A stretch of DNA of 64,000 nucleotides from JAXMCK01 sp046349395 (GCA_046349395.1 JAXMCK010000004.1:992001-1056000), one strand, 5' to 3'; counted from the stretch's first letter, positions 16,606 to 27,026 are shown. Notes: a model not told the origin generated them from the letters alone. Program-made: numbers and translations.

Positions 16606-18282
16606 TCAGGCGACGCGGGCCGGGCGGACCAGGGAAGGAATGACCTCGTCGCGGGGGCCGAGCTTGGTGATCGCACCCTGCTCCAGGACCATGACGAGAT
16701 CGGCGTGGATGAGGACGTTCGGCCGGTGGGTCACGACGACGATCGTCGTGCCCTGCTCCTTCAGCTCGTGCAGGGCCGACATCAGGGCCGACTCGCCGGC
16801 GGTATCGAGATTGCTGTTCGGCTCGTCGAGGACGACGAAGCGCGGCCGGCCGTAGAGAGCTCGGGCGAGCCCGATGCGCTGGCGCTGCCCGCCCGAGAGC
16901 GGGAGGCCGCCGTCGGCCAGCACAGTGTCGTAGCCCTGCGGCAGGCGCAGGATCATGTCGTGGACGTCGGCCATCTTCGCCGCCTCGACGACCTTCTCCG
17001 GGTCGGGTGTCTCGGCCATGCGGGCGATATTGGCGGCGACGGTGCCGTGGAAGAGAGCCGCCTCCTGCGGCAGGTAGCCCAGATGCGGACCCCGCTGCTC
17101 GGGTGCGAGCTGATGCAGGTCCGCACCGTCGAGGCGCACCACACCCCGGCTCGGCCGTGCCGCACCGGAGATCACGCGGCAGAGCGTCGACTTGCCGGCC
17201 GCCGAGGGACCGACGACGCCCATCATGGTGCCGGGCTCCAGGCGGAAGGAGACGCTCTTCAGGATCTGACGGCCGTCGGGCAGGACGAGGCTGACCCCCT
17301 CGACCGCGACGCGGCCGTCCGGATCCGGCAGCGGCATGGGCTTCGGCGCCGGCTCGGCGCGCTCGACCATCTTTTCGAGCCGTTCCAGGCTGTCGCGTGC
17401 CTGGACGAGGCTGCGCCAGCTGCCGAGCAGCTGCTCGACCGGTGCCAGGGCCCGGGCAGTCAGGATCGAGGCGGCGATCATGCCGCCGCCGGTCAGCTGC
17501 CGTTCGATGACGAGGTAGGCGCCGAGGCCCATCACCCCGCCCTGCACGCCGAGGCGAATGGCGCGCACGAGGCCGTTCACCCAGCCACCGGCCTCGCCGG
17601 CGCGGGCCTGCAGCATCAGCGACGGCCGGCTCGCCTCCTTGAAGCGGCCCATGAGGGCGGGGAGCATGCCCATGCCCCGCACGACGTCGGCATAGCGGGA
17701 CACCGCCTCGCCACGGGCCTGGGCCTGCAGGTTCAGCTCGTGCGCCTCCCTGAGGCGACGCCGGGTCAGGCTGTCGTTCAGCCAGCCGATCAGGAAGAGC
17801 AGGACCGCACTGCCGAGAGCGAACCAGGCGAGGATCGGGTGCAGGAGGTAGGTGACGAAGAAGGCCAGCGGCAGCCAGGGAGCCTCGAACACCGCCTGGA
17901 CGGCGGGGCCCGTCATGGTGCCGCGGACGATGTCGAGCTCGCGCAGGGCCTGTCCGGCCGAGACGCCGCTGCGCGCCGCGGCGTCGAGGATTTCGCCCGA
18001 CATCTTGTCGGAGAGCTTGGCGCCGGTGCGGTTCATGATCGACGCCCGCACGCCGTCGAGCCCGCCCATGCACAGCAGCGTGATGCCCAGCATCACGGTC
18101 AGCATTATAAGCGTCTCATAGTGCCCGCTCGAGAGGACGCGGTCGAAGATCTGCAGGGAGTAGAGCGAGACGGCGAGCATCAGGACCGAGATGCCGAAAC
18201 TGACGGCCAGCGCCGCCGTCAGGCCAGGAGCCAGAATCTGGGCAATTCGCCGACGAAGCGAGCGCGGGCTCTGTGCCGACAT
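16606..18282 (-). CDS. Type I secretion ABC transporter permease/ATPase (PrtD-like)
   Basis: A 558-aa fused membrane/ATPase subunit that powers one-step secretion of RTX-type proteins. A membrane domain of about six helices occupies roughly residues 20-310. The nucleotide-binding domain follows, with Walker A GPSAAGKST (Lys364), signature LSGGQRQ and Walker B FVVLDEP. There is no N-terminal C39 peptidase, which fits the PrtD/AprD group. ATG at 18282 is chosen because GGGGAGAGG lies just before it; the frame is open ten residues further. First gene of a minus-strand run (ABC, HlyD, Wzc, MscS). A plausible substrate is the RTX protein at 27.0 kb. Confidence 0.93.
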   Translation of the reverse strand: MSAQSPRSLRRRIAQILAPGLTAALAVSFGISVLMLAVSLYSLQIFDRVLSSGHYETLIMLTVMLGITLLCMGGLDGVRASIMNRTGAKLSDKMSGEILDAAARSGVSAGQALRELDIVRGTMTGPAVQAVFEAPWLPLAFFVTYLLHPILAWFALGSAVLLFLIGWLNDSLTRRRLREAHELNLQAQARGEAVSRYADVVRGMGMLPALMGRFKEASRPSLMLQARAGEAGGWVNGLVRAIRLGVQGGVMGLGAYLVIERQLTGGGMIAASILTARALAPVEQLLGSWRSLVQARDSLERLEKMVERAEPAPKPMPLPDPDGRVAVEGVSLVLPDGRQILKSVSFRLEPGTMMGVVGPSAAGKSTLCRVISGAARPSRGVVRLDGADLHQLAPEQRGPHLGYLPQEAALFHGTVAANIARMAETPDPEKVVEAAKMADVHDMILRLPQGYDTVLADGGLPLSGGQRQRIGLARALYGRPRFVVLDEPNSNLDTAGESALMSALHELKEQGTTIVVVTHRPNVLIHADLVMVLEQGAITKLGPRDEVIPSLVRPARVA

Positions 18283-18661
18283 GGTCCTCTCCCCCCACAT
18301 CCCGACCAGCATGCAACGGGTCGGCGTCGGTATTCGGGATCGGCGGCGTCCACCCGAGCCCGCAGCGAGCCGGAACAGGCGGCTCTTGCGGGCAGGCCTT
18401 TCGCTGCCTGCTGCCCGAACCCTCTACCCCCCTTACGTTTCAGTCCAATGTCACGGGAGCGATGGTATCACGGACCGGTCCGGTCCGTGTGGGCAAAACC
18501 ACAGCCCTGCGACCGACGATGCATATCGTCCTGCGCTCTATCGTCTCGCCCGGAGCACAGTGCGTGGCCGCCGGACCCCGACTTCCAACCCGGGGTGGCA
18601 GTGCTTGCGGCTCGGTCGGCGCCGGTCTACCTCCGCCGCCGGATCGCAAGGGGAATCCACC
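18283..18661. other. Divergent intergenic region, 379 bp
   Basis: Lies between the divergently read T1SS ABC gene and the GST gene, so both promoters should be here. The only clear structure is the 21-bp inverted repeat at 18469-18489. No convincing small gene was seen; the open frames crossing it are antisense or have the wrong codon pattern. A run of AAGGGG just before 18662 serves as the GST ribosome site. Confidence 0.6.
18469..18489. promoter_or_regulatory. 21-bp inverted repeat, candidate operator
   Basis: CACGGACC (18469-18476), GGTCC spacer, GGTCCGTG (18482-18489): perfect 8-bp arms around a 5-bp spacer. It lies in the middle of the divergent region between the secretion operon and the GST gene. 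No T-run follows, so an operator is more likely than a terminator. The binding protein is unknown. Confidence 0.45.
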
Positions 18662-19282
18662 ATGATCAAGGTCTGGGGGCGCACCAGCTCGTTGAACGTC
18701 CAGAAGGTGATGTGGGCGATCGACGAACTCGGCCTGGAGCACGAGCGGGTCGACGCCGGCGGCGCCTTCGGCAAGCTCGACACGCCCGAATTCGGCCGCC
18801 TCAATCCCAACCGCAAGATCCCGACGATCGAGGACGGTGCCACGGTCCTTTGGGAGTCTAACGCGATCGTCCGCTATCTCGCGGCCCAATACGGCGCGGG
18901 CTCGCTCTGGCCGGAGTCGCCGGCCGAGCGCTCTCTGGCGGACCGCTGGATGGACTGGCAGATCGCCGCCATCAACGTCGACCTCGGACCCGTTTTCCTG
19001 GGCCTCGTGCGGACTCCGGCCGAGAAGCGCGACGCGGCCGCCATCGAGGCTGCGGTCGACCGTCTGGCGGCGGCTTGGCCGATCCTCGACGACCATCTCG
19101 CGAACCGTCGCTTCGTCGCCGGCAACACGCTGACCATGGGCGACATCCCGATCGGCTGCGCCTTCTGGCGTTATCTGAACCTCGACATAAGGCGCCCGAA
19201 ACTGCCCAACCTGCAGCTCTGGTTCCAGGCGCTGAAGGAGCGGGATCCCTTCCGCCGGAACGTCATGTTGCCGCTGAGCTGA
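18662..19282 (+). CDS. Glutathione S-transferase family protein
   Basis: A 206-aa cytoplasmic GST. The N-terminal thioredoxin-like domain (IKVWGRTSSLNVQKVMWAI at the start) carries the conserved cis-proline as NPNRKIPTIEDG, followed by WESNAIVRYLA, the glutathione gamma-Glu contact region. The C-terminal helical domain has the MGDIPIGCA N-capping motif. AAGGGG precedes the ATG. The frame is open well upstream, but the domain starts exactly here. Ser/Asn at the active-site turn suggests a beta/theta-like class. The potassium-channel-like gene follows 9 bp later. Confidence 0.92.
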   Translation: MIKVWGRTSSLNVQKVMWAIDELGLEHERVDAGGAFGKLDTPEFGRLNPNRKIPTIEDGATVLWESNAIVRYLAAQYGAGSLWPESPAERSLADRWMDWQIAAINVDLGPVFLGLVRTPAEKRDAAAIEAAVDRLAAAWPILDDHLANRRFVAGNTLTMGDIPIGCAFWRYLNLDIRRPKLPNLQLWFQALKERDPFRRNVMLPLS

Positions 19283-19291
19283 CCTCTTCCG

Positions 19292-20089
19292 ATGGAGGCG
19301 GTGGGGGACCTGGTCGAGCCGCCGGCGTCGCTGCGCTCGCGCCTGCGCGACCTCTATTTCGGGGGCGACCCAAAGGCGACGGCGTTCCAGCTCGGTCAGC
19401 TCGTGTTCGATCTCGGAACGGTCGGGTTCTTCATCGCGACATCGTTCACGGCGACCGAAGGCTGGGTGCTGGGGCTCGACTATACGATCGCCGCCATCCT
19501 CATTCTCGACTTCCTGGCTCGGCTCTACGTCTCGCCGCGCCCGCTGCAGTATCTCCGGCAGCCCCTGACGATCGTCGATCTGGTGGTGATCGGCTCGCTG
19601 CTCGCCCCTGCCCTGCTCGAGAATCTCGGCTTCCTGCGCATCCTCCGCGCCCTGCGCCTGCTCCGCTCCTACAATGTCCTGCGTCTGCTCGAGCGCGAAG
19701 CACCGATCCTGCGCCAGCATATCCGGGCGATCCGCGCCGCGGTGAACCTGCTGGTGTTCGTCTTCGTCGTGGCCGCAATCGTCTTCGTCCGCCAGCACAA
19801 GATCAATCCGGACATCAACAACTATCTGGACGCGCTCTACTTTACGATGGCGACCCTCACCACCACGGGCTTCGGTGACATTACCCTGGAAGGCAGGGAA
19901 GGCCGGGTGCTGTCGATCTTCATCATGATCTTCGGTATCTCGCTGTTCCTGCAGCTGGTGCACGCCGTCTTCAAGAGCCGCAAGGTCGACTTCCCCTGCC
20001 CGCGCTGCGGCCTGCAGAACCACGATGCCGACGCCGTCCACTGCAAGGCCTGCGGGCAGATCCTCTGCATCCCTAACCCGGGCGACTGA
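19292..20089 (+). CDS. Voltage-sensor potassium-channel-like protein with C-terminal zinc ribbon
   Basis: A 265-aa six-helix ion channel of the voltage-gated superfamily. A voltage-sensor-like S4 is seen at about 115-132 (LRILRALRLLRSYNVLRLL, with regularly spaced arginines). The pore helix and selectivity filter read TMATLTTTGFGD (filter at 190-196), with Phe where K+ channels usually have Tyr (GYGD). After S6 the cytoplasmic tail ends in a zinc-ribbon-like pair of cysteine knuckles (CPRC at 236-239 and CKAC at 251-254), an unusual addition. It is short for a Kv-type channel and probably tetrameric. It is encoded 9 bp after the GST gene and 5 bp before an MFS gene. Confidence 0.87.
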   Translation: MEAVGDLVEPPASLRSRLRDLYFGGDPKATAFQLGQLVFDLGTVGFFIATSFTATEGWVLGLDYTIAAILILDFLARLYVSPRPLQYLRQPLTIVDLVVIGSLLAPALLENLGFLRILRALRLLRSYNVLRLLEREAPILRQHIRAIRAAVNLLVFVFVVAAIVFVRQHKINPDINNYLDALYFTMATLTTTGFGDITLEGREGRVLSIFIMIFGISLFLQLVHAVFKSRKVDFPCPRCGLQNHDADAVHCKACGQILCIPNPGD

Positions 20090-20094
20090 GCGGC

Positions 20095-21298
20095 TTGGGC
20101 GGGCCGCTGCCCGGGCTCTGCGCGCTGGCGGCGGCCTACATGCTGAGCCAGTTCTTCCGTACCGCGCTGGCCGTCGTCGCACCCGAGATCGCGGCCGATC
20201 TCGGCCTGGACCCCGCCCGGCTGGGCTTCCTCTCCTCGACCTGGTTCGTCGCCTTCGCCGCTGCTCAGATACCGATCGGCGTCATGCTCGACCATGTCGG
20301 GCCGCGCCGCACTTGCGGGATCGTCTTCGCGGCCGCCGCGCTGGGCTGCGTGGTGTTCGCCACCGCTGGGAGCCTCGCCTGGGCCGCCTGCGGCCAGGCG
20401 CTGATCGGGGTCGGCTGCGCGCCGGTCTTCATGTCGACCCTCGTCGTGCTGGCCCGCTGGTACCCGCCGGCCCGCTTCGCGACGCTCTCCTCGATCGTGC
20501 TCGCCACCGGCAGCCTCGGCACCGTGCTGGGGGCCACCCCGCTGGCGCTTGCCGCCCACTGGCTGGGCTGGCGGGGTGCAATCCTCGGCATGGGCGGCCT
20601 CGTCGCCGTGGCCTCGCTCCTCGTGCTGCTGCTCGTGCGCGACCGGCCGGCGGGGATGGCCGCACCGCCGCGCGAGACCCTGGCCGGTGCACTTCGGGGC
20701 GTCGCCGAGGTGATGCGCAACCGGTCGCTGCTCCTGATCCTGCCGATCAGCTTCACCGGCTACGCCGTGCTAGTGACCGTGCGGGGCTTGTGGGCCGGTC
20801 CCTACCTCGCCGAGGTGTTCGGCATGGACGCCGTGGCGCGGGGCAACGTGCTGCTGCTGATGTCGCTCGGCATCGTCGGCGGCACGCTGGTCTACGGCAT
20901 GCTGGAGCGACGGCTCGACCGCCGCCGCCTGCTGGTGCTCTGCGGCTGCTGCGCGGTAATCACCTGTCTGGCACTTCTGGCCCTGGTCGGCAGCCGCTCG
21001 GCGCTGCTCGCCTCCATCCTCCTGGTCGGCATCGGCACCTGTGGCGCCACCTACGCCATCGTCATGGCCCAGGCGCGCCGGTTCCTGGCCGACAAGGAGG
21101 TGGGCCGCGGCTTCACGCTCCTGAACTGCGCCTGCTTCGCCGGGGCGGCACTCTTGCAGGCGATCACGGGCCTCGTCCTCTCCGCCGCGCACGACGCGGG
21201 CATCACGGGACCGGGCGCCTTCTCGATTCTCTTCGCCTTCATCGCCGGCTGGCTCGGAATAGCGGCCGCGATTCACACCCGCAGCCGGGACCTGCGCC

Positions 21299-21324
<26 letters not shown>
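20095..21324 (+). CDS. MFS transporter
   Basis: A 409-aa secondary transporter with twelve predicted helices. The motif-A-like loop between helices 2 and 3 reads GVMLDHVGPRRT, and a large central loop carries RDRPAGMAAPPRETL. It resembles the nitrate/nitrite, oxalate/formate and sugar-acid branches but is not assignable. The start is TTG at 20095, five bases after the channel stop; no strong ribosome site is visible, so translation may be coupled, and an ATG at 20140 would cut into helix 1. Its 3' end overlaps the convergent paaK gene by 26 bp. Confidence 0.85.
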
Positions 21325-22612
<1,288 letters not shown>

Positions 22613-22692
22613 GCCTGCCGTCCCTGATTGTCGATTCGTTTTCCCTTGATATCGAGGCTACAGGAGCGGCTTCGCAGCGCAAAGGGAGGCCG

Positions 22693-23886
22693 ATGGTCGA
22701 GCGTGGCCGTCATTTTCTGATGCTGCCCGGGCCGACGCCCGTGCCCGAGCGTGTCCAGCGGGCGATGCTGGTGAGCGGCATCGACTTCGCCTCGCCCGAG
22801 TTCGTGGCGAGTGCGCGCAGCTGCCACCGCGACCTCGCCCGCCTCTTCGGCACCGCGGGCGAGGTGATCGCCTACATCGCCAACGGCCACGGGGCCTGGG
22901 AGGTGCCGCTCGTCAACCTGTTCGAGCCCGGCGACACGATCCTCGTCACCGGCACCGGCCGGTTCTCCCGCTCCTGGTCGGAGATGGCCGAGCATCTGGG
23001 CCTCGTCGCCGTCGAGACGGCCACCGACTGGCGCCGCGCCTTCGACCCGGACCTGATCGCCGAGCGCCTCGCCGCCGACCGCGAACACCGGATCAAGGCC
23101 GTGCTGGCCGTCCATACCGAGACGGCGACGGCCTGCACGGGCGACCTGCCGGCCCTGCGGCGCGCCATGGACTCGACTGGGCACCCAGCATTGTTGGCGG
23201 TCGACGCCATCGCCTCGCTCGGCGTCGAGCCCTTCGCCATGGACGAGTGGGGCATGGACGTCGCCCTCTCGGCCTCGCAGAAGGGCCTGATGCTGCCGGC
23301 GGGGCTCGCGTTCGTGGCGCTGAACGGCAAGGCCATGGCCGTCGCCGAGCGCTGCCGCCACCCGCGCCGCTACTGGGACATCCAGTTCCGCCGCGGCGAC
23401 GAGAGCTACATGTGGTTTCACGGCACGCCGCCGGTGCAGGCGATGTTCGGCCTGCGCGCCGCCCTCGACATGCTGTTCGAGGAAGGCCTCGATACCGTCG
23501 TGGCCCGCCACCGCCGCCTCGCCGACGGCGTGCGCCGCGCGGTCGCCGCCTGGAGCGAGGCCGGGGCGATGGAGATCAACGCGCTCCAGCCCGAGCAGCG
23601 GTCCAACGCGGTGACGGCGATCCGCACCGAAGAGGGCCTCGATCCCGTCCGGCTGCGGCAGGTGACGCGCGAGCGCTTCGCCCTCTCAATCGGCGGCGGC
23701 CTCGGCGACCTGCAGGGCCGCGCCTTCCGCATCGGCCATCTGGGCGATCTCAACGAGCCGATGGTCCTGGGGGCGCTCGGTGCCATCGAGGCCGCGTTCC
23801 GCGTCTGCGACTTTCCCTTCCGCAGCGGGCTCGACGCCGCGGCCGCCTACTTCGCGGAAGCCTCGCCCTCGACCGGCACGACGTGA
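22693..23886 (+). CDS. PLP-dependent class V aminotransferase (serine-glyoxylate/alanine-glyoxylate type)
   Basis: A 397-aa fold-type-I aminotransferase. The PLP lysine lies in SASQKGLM (Lys197), with the ring-stacking and phosphate-binding region NGHGAWE (64-70) and the cofactor Asp in VDAIASLG (Asp171). The N-terminal FLMLPGPTPVPERV is the hallmark of the alanine-glyoxylate, serine-glyoxylate and pyridoxamine-pyruvate aminotransferase group. Serine-glyoxylate activity is the commonest in alphaproteobacteria, but pyridoxamine-pyruvate activity cannot be excluded. It sits on the + strand between paaK and paaI; its last 40 bp overlap the 3' end of paaI. Confidence 0.87.
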   Translation: MVERGRHFLMLPGPTPVPERVQRAMLVSGIDFASPEFVASARSCHRDLARLFGTAGEVIAYIANGHGAWEVPLVNLFEPGDTILVTGTGRFSRSWSEMAEHLGLVAVETATDWRRAFDPDLIAERLAADREHRIKAVLAVHTETATACTGDLPALRRAMDSTGHPALLAVDAIASLGVEPFAMDEWGMDVALSASQKGLMLPAGLAFVALNGKAMAVAERCRHPRRYWDIQFRRGDESYMWFHGTPPVQAMFGLRAALDMLFEEGLDTVVARHRRLADGVRRAVAAWSEAGAMEINALQPEQRSNAVTAIRTEEGLDPVRLRQVTRERFALSIGGGLGDLQGRAFRIGHLGDLNEPMVLGALGAIEAAFRVCDFPFRSGLDAAAAYFAEASPSTGTT

Positions 23887-24293
23887 CCCTGCAGCCGATA
23901 GCTGTTGCCGCGGAAAAGCGCGATGAGGTGGCCCTTCTGGTCGCGCACCTCGACGTCGTAGACGCCCGTGCGCCCGGCGCGGGTGACCTCGGCGGCGTGC
24001 GCCTCCAGCACGTCGCCGCCGCGGGCCGGCCGCACGAAGCTGATCTGGGCACCCTGCGCCACCGTCACCTCGTTGCGCGCGTTGCAGGCGAAGGCGAAGG
24101 CGGAATCGGCGAACGTGAAGATGATCCCGCCGTGGCAGGTGCCGTGGCCGTTCAGCATGTCCTCGCGCACGGGCATCCGCAGACGGGCGCTGCCGGGGGC
24201 GATCTCGAGCAGCGTCATGCCCATGGCCTGCGAGGCCGGGTCGCGGGCGAACATCTCCCGGCCGACGCGATGCGCCAGATCGTACTCGCTCAT
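23847..24293 (-). CDS. paaI: Hydroxyphenylacetyl-CoA thioesterase
   Basis: Hotdog-fold thioesterase of 148 aa that hydrolyses phenylacetyl-CoA-type intermediates and relieves CoA trapping in the paa pathway. The signature NGHGTCHGG (48-56), with Asp63 in FADSAFAFACN, matches PaaI. The ATG at 24293 overlaps the stop of paaH (TGATG), so it is coupled; a TTG one codon earlier is less likely. The 3' end overlaps the convergent aminotransferase by 40 bp. Last gene of the paaG-paaH-paaI operon. Confidence 0.94.
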   Translation of the reverse strand: MSEYDLAHRVGREMFARDPASQAMGMTLLEIAPGSARLRMPVREDMLNGHGTCHGGIIFTFADSAFAFACNARNEVTVAQGAQISFVRPARGGDVLEAHAAEVTRAGRTGVYDVEVRDQKGHLIALFRGNSYRLQGHVVPVEGEASAK

Positions 24294-25771
24294 CAACTCT
24301 CCCAGATGCGCCGCTTGAGCCAGAGGCAGGGCCGGTAGCGGTCGCCGCCATAAGCCGCCGCCAGCCGCTCGATCACGGCGACGACCCGTTGCCAGCCGAT
24401 CCGCTCGGCCCAGGCGAGCGGCCCCAACGGGTAGGCGACGCCGAGGCGCATCGCCGTGTCGACCGCGTCGGCCGTCGCCACCTGCTGCTGCACGGCGTCT
24501 GCGGCCTCATTGGCCAGCATCGCCATGGTGCGCATGATCACGAGCCCCGGCACGTCGGCGACCGGGCTCACCGCCTTGCCCAGAGCGCCGAACAGGCCGG
24601 CCGCGGCCGCCAGTGCCTCGGGATGGTTTGCCGTGACGGCGACGCGGCTGGCGGTGGCGTAGTCGAGGGCGAGATCGAACAACGCCACCTTGCCGCCGCG
24701 CTCGGACGCACAGCGGCCGTCGGTAAGGGCGAGAACGACCTCGCCGAGGCGGAGCAGCCCCTCACCCGCCCGCCGTGACACCTGAATGCCGGCGACGGAG
24801 ATCAGGGGGAGCAGCGCCTCGGCCGGTCCGAGGTCGCCCTCGACGATGATCGACGCCGGGGCCGACCCCGCGGCGACCGTCGCCGCCTGGGGCCGTTCGG
24901 CGCCCTGGTCGTAGCGATAGAACCCGCGACCCGACTTCCGCCCCAGCCAGCCGGCCTCCACCAACTCGTCCTGGACCGGCGAGGGCTGGAAGCGGCGGTC
25001 GTAATCGAAAGTGGTGAAGACCGAGCGCGTCACGGCGGCGTTGATGTCCTGGCCGATCAGGTCGGTCAGCTCGAACGGGCCCATGCGGAAGCCGCCGGCC
25101 TCGCGGTAGATCGCATCCAGCGTCGCGACGTCCGCGGCACCCTCGGCCAGAAGGCGCAAGGCCTCGCCGTAGAACGGACGGGCCACCCGGTTGACGATGA
25201 AGCCCGGCGTGTTGCGCGCCAGGACCGGCGTCTTGCCCCACGCCGCCGCCGTGTCGACCAGCGTCGCGGCGACCTCCTGTGCCGTCGTCAGTCCGGCCAC
25301 GATCTCGACCAGCGGCAGGACCGGTGGCGGATTGAAGAAGTGCATCCCAGCGACCCACTCGGGCCGGGCGAGGCCGGCGGCGATGGCCGTGATCGACAGC
25401 GAGGAGGTGTTGCTGGCGAGGATGGCATCAGGCGCGACCCGCGCTTCGAGGGCGCGAAACAGCTCGCGCTTGGCCGCAAGCTCCTCGACGATCGCCTCTA
25501 CCACGAGCCCCGCCGGCGCCAGCGCCGCGAGGTCGCTCACGGGCTCGATCCGGCCGACGATCGCATCGGCTTGCGCCTTGGCGAGCCGCCCCTTCGCGAC
25601 CGGCCCTGCCAGCCGGCCCAACAGCACCTCACGCGCCGATACGGCGGCACCCGGGCGGACGTCGAACAGCAACACGGGATGCCCGGCCGTCGCCGCGACC
25701 TGGGCGATGCCGGCCCCCATCGTCCCCGCACCGACAATGCCGACCGGGCTGGTCTTCGCCAGAGCCGCCAT
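24293..25771 (-). CDS. paaH: 3-hydroxyacyl-CoA dehydrogenase
   Basis: NAD-dependent oxidation of 3-hydroxyadipyl-CoA to 3-oxoadipyl-CoA in phenylacetate degradation. At 492 aa it has the long PaaH layout: a Rossmann domain (GAGTMGAGIAQ from residue 14, Asp37 for NAD ribose), the catalytic His in GMHFFNPP (His144) and a first C-terminal domain through GRKSGRGFYRYD. A second, duplicated C-terminal domain (SRVAVTANHPEA to the end) is typical of PaaH rather than FadB-type proteins. Both ends overlap neighbouring genes by one base (TGATG), giving a tight paaG-paaH-paaI operon. Confidence 0.95.
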   Translation of the reverse strand: MAALAKTSPVGIVGAGTMGAGIAQVAATAGHPVLLFDVRPGAAVSAREVLLGRLAGPVAKGRLAKAQADAIVGRIEPVSDLAALAPAGLVVEAIVEELAAKRELFRALEARVAPDAILASNTSSLSITAIAAGLARPEWVAGMHFFNPPPVLPLVEIVAGLTTAQEVAATLVDTAAAWGKTPVLARNTPGFIVNRVARPFYGEALRLLAEGAADVATLDAIYREAGGFRMGPFELTDLIGQDINAAVTRSVFTTFDYDRRFQPSPVQDELVEAGWLGRKSGRGFYRYDQGAERPQAATVAAGSAPASIIVEGDLGPAEALLPLISVAGIQVSRRAGEGLLRLGEVVLALTDGRCASERGGKVALFDLALDYATASRVAVTANHPEALAAAAGLFGALGKAVSPVADVPGLVIMRTMAMLANEAADAVQQQVATADAVDTAMRLGVAYPLGPLAWAERIGWQRVVAVIERLAAAYGGDRYRPCLWLKRRIWES

Positions 25772-26562
25772 CAGCTGCCGGTGAAGCGAGGCGGACGCTT
25801 CTCGGCGAAGGCGCGGACACCCTCGGCATAGTCATTCGACCGGCCGGCCCGGCGCTGCAGGTCGCGCTCCAGGTCGAGCTGGGCGTCGAGATCGTTGTCG
25901 GCCGCGGCATCCAGCGCCTGCTTGATGAGGCCCAGGCCCAGCGTCGGGCCCGCTGCCAGCGCGCGGGCGAGCTTGGAGGATTCCTCGGCCAGCTTGTCGT
26001 CGTCGACGCAGCGCCAGATGAGACCCCACTCGGCCGCCTGCTCGGCGGAGAGCTTGTCGCCCAGCATGGCGAGGCCGCGTGCCCGGGCGGACCCCACCAG
26101 CTGCGGCAGGAACCAGGTGCCGCCCGAATCGGGAACAAGGCCGATCTTGCAGAAGGCCTGGATGAAGGACGCCGAGCGCGCCGCCAGGACGATGTCGCAG
26201 GCCAGCGCCAGATTGGCGCCGGCCCCGGCCGCCACACCGTTAACCGCGCAGACCACGGGCTTCGACATGGCGCGCAGGCGGCGGATCAGCGGGTTGTAGA
26301 GCCGCTCCAGCGTGTCGCCGAGATCGGGGGCGGCCCCGCCCTCGCCCATGATGCGGTCGCCGAGGTCCTGCCCCGCGCAGAAGCCGCGACCCGCGCCGGT
26401 CAGGAGCACCGCGCGCACCTCCCGATCCGCTTCGGCACGGGCCAAAGCGGAGGCCAACTCCTTGTGCATCGTCTCGTTGAAGCTGTTGAGCTTGTCCGGC
26501 CGGTTCAGCACGAGGGTGGCGACCCCCTCCGCCCGTGTCTCCAGGACCGTCGCCTCGGCCAT
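25771..26562 (-). CDS. paaG: Enoyl-CoA hydratase/isomerase of phenylacetate pathway
   Basis: Crotonase-fold enzyme of 263 aa. In the paa pathway PaaG isomerises the ring-1,2-epoxide of phenylacetyl-CoA to the oxepin. Oxyanion-hole elements are CAGQDLG (62-68) and NGVAAGAG (108-115); FIQAFCKIGLVPDSGGTWFLP is characteristic of PaaG. The ATG at 26562 begins the fold; the frame is open further, but that extension has no family similarity. First gene of paaG-H-I, with its promoter in the 464-bp region upstream. The epoxidase genes paaABCDE and the paaZ hydrolase are not in the window. Confidence 0.94.
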   Translation of the reverse strand: MAEATVLETRAEGVATLVLNRPDKLNSFNETMHKELASALARAEADREVRAVLLTGAGRGFCAGQDLGDRIMGEGGAAPDLGDTLERLYNPLIRRLRAMSKPVVCAVNGVAAGAGANLALACDIVLAARSASFIQAFCKIGLVPDSGGTWFLPQLVGSARARGLAMLGDKLSAEQAAEWGLIWRCVDDDKLAEESSKLARALAAGPTLGLGLIKQALDAAADNDLDAQLDLERDLQRRAGRSNDYAEGVRAFAEKRPPRFTGS

Positions 26563-27026
26563 TACCCGTCTCCCGGCCCGCTTGGACCCTTGGTGCAGGT
26601 CCGATACGAGCAGCCTCGCCACGAGCCGGCAAGATCGATCCGAGCCCGGACTCGCGAACGAGCGCAGCAGGAGCATCGATTGCGGAAACCTTAACCCCAG
26701 CGCATCCGGCTACGGCGATTGTCCATAAGCGTAGCGTGGTATGTGCGCCGCCAGCGACAAGCAGTCCCGATCGCATTGCGACCTCAACTTCGACGCGATT
26801 TTCTCCCCACATTGCTTAACGGAAACGGCGACGGCGGATGCACCGCGAGCGGTTGAATCGGGCCGAGAACGGACGCCGAGGTCATGAATGATGATGGGCG
26901 TCCGCACCGCAGGCGGCCGCTGTCGGGACGAGAGATCAGGCTCGGTTCGCCGGATAGAGGCCGGCCAATCCGTTTCGTTACTACGCTGCAATACAGGCTG
27001 GAACGGTCAAGATAGGAGCGCCCACC
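26563..27026. other. Divergent intergenic region, 464 bp
   Basis: Separates the paaG-H-I operon (minus) from the RTX gene (plus), so it must hold both promoters. The stretch 26690-26830 is visibly richer in A/T than its surroundings. No clear -35/-10 pair, repeat or small gene could be defended; the open frames here have atypical codon patterns. AGGAG, eight bases before 27027, is the RTX ribosome site. This is also the left boundary of the cassette that separates two groups of paa genes. Confidence 0.6.

Noticed and set aside
15502..18861. Long + strand open frames (e.g. 1119 codons) antisense to the secretion genes
   Set aside because: High GC leaves the antisense frame free of stops. It lies opposite HlyD and the ABC transporter, whose motifs (Walker A, LSGGQRQ, lipoyl) are on the minus strand. 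The antisense product is rich in Arg/His/Asp with no domain.
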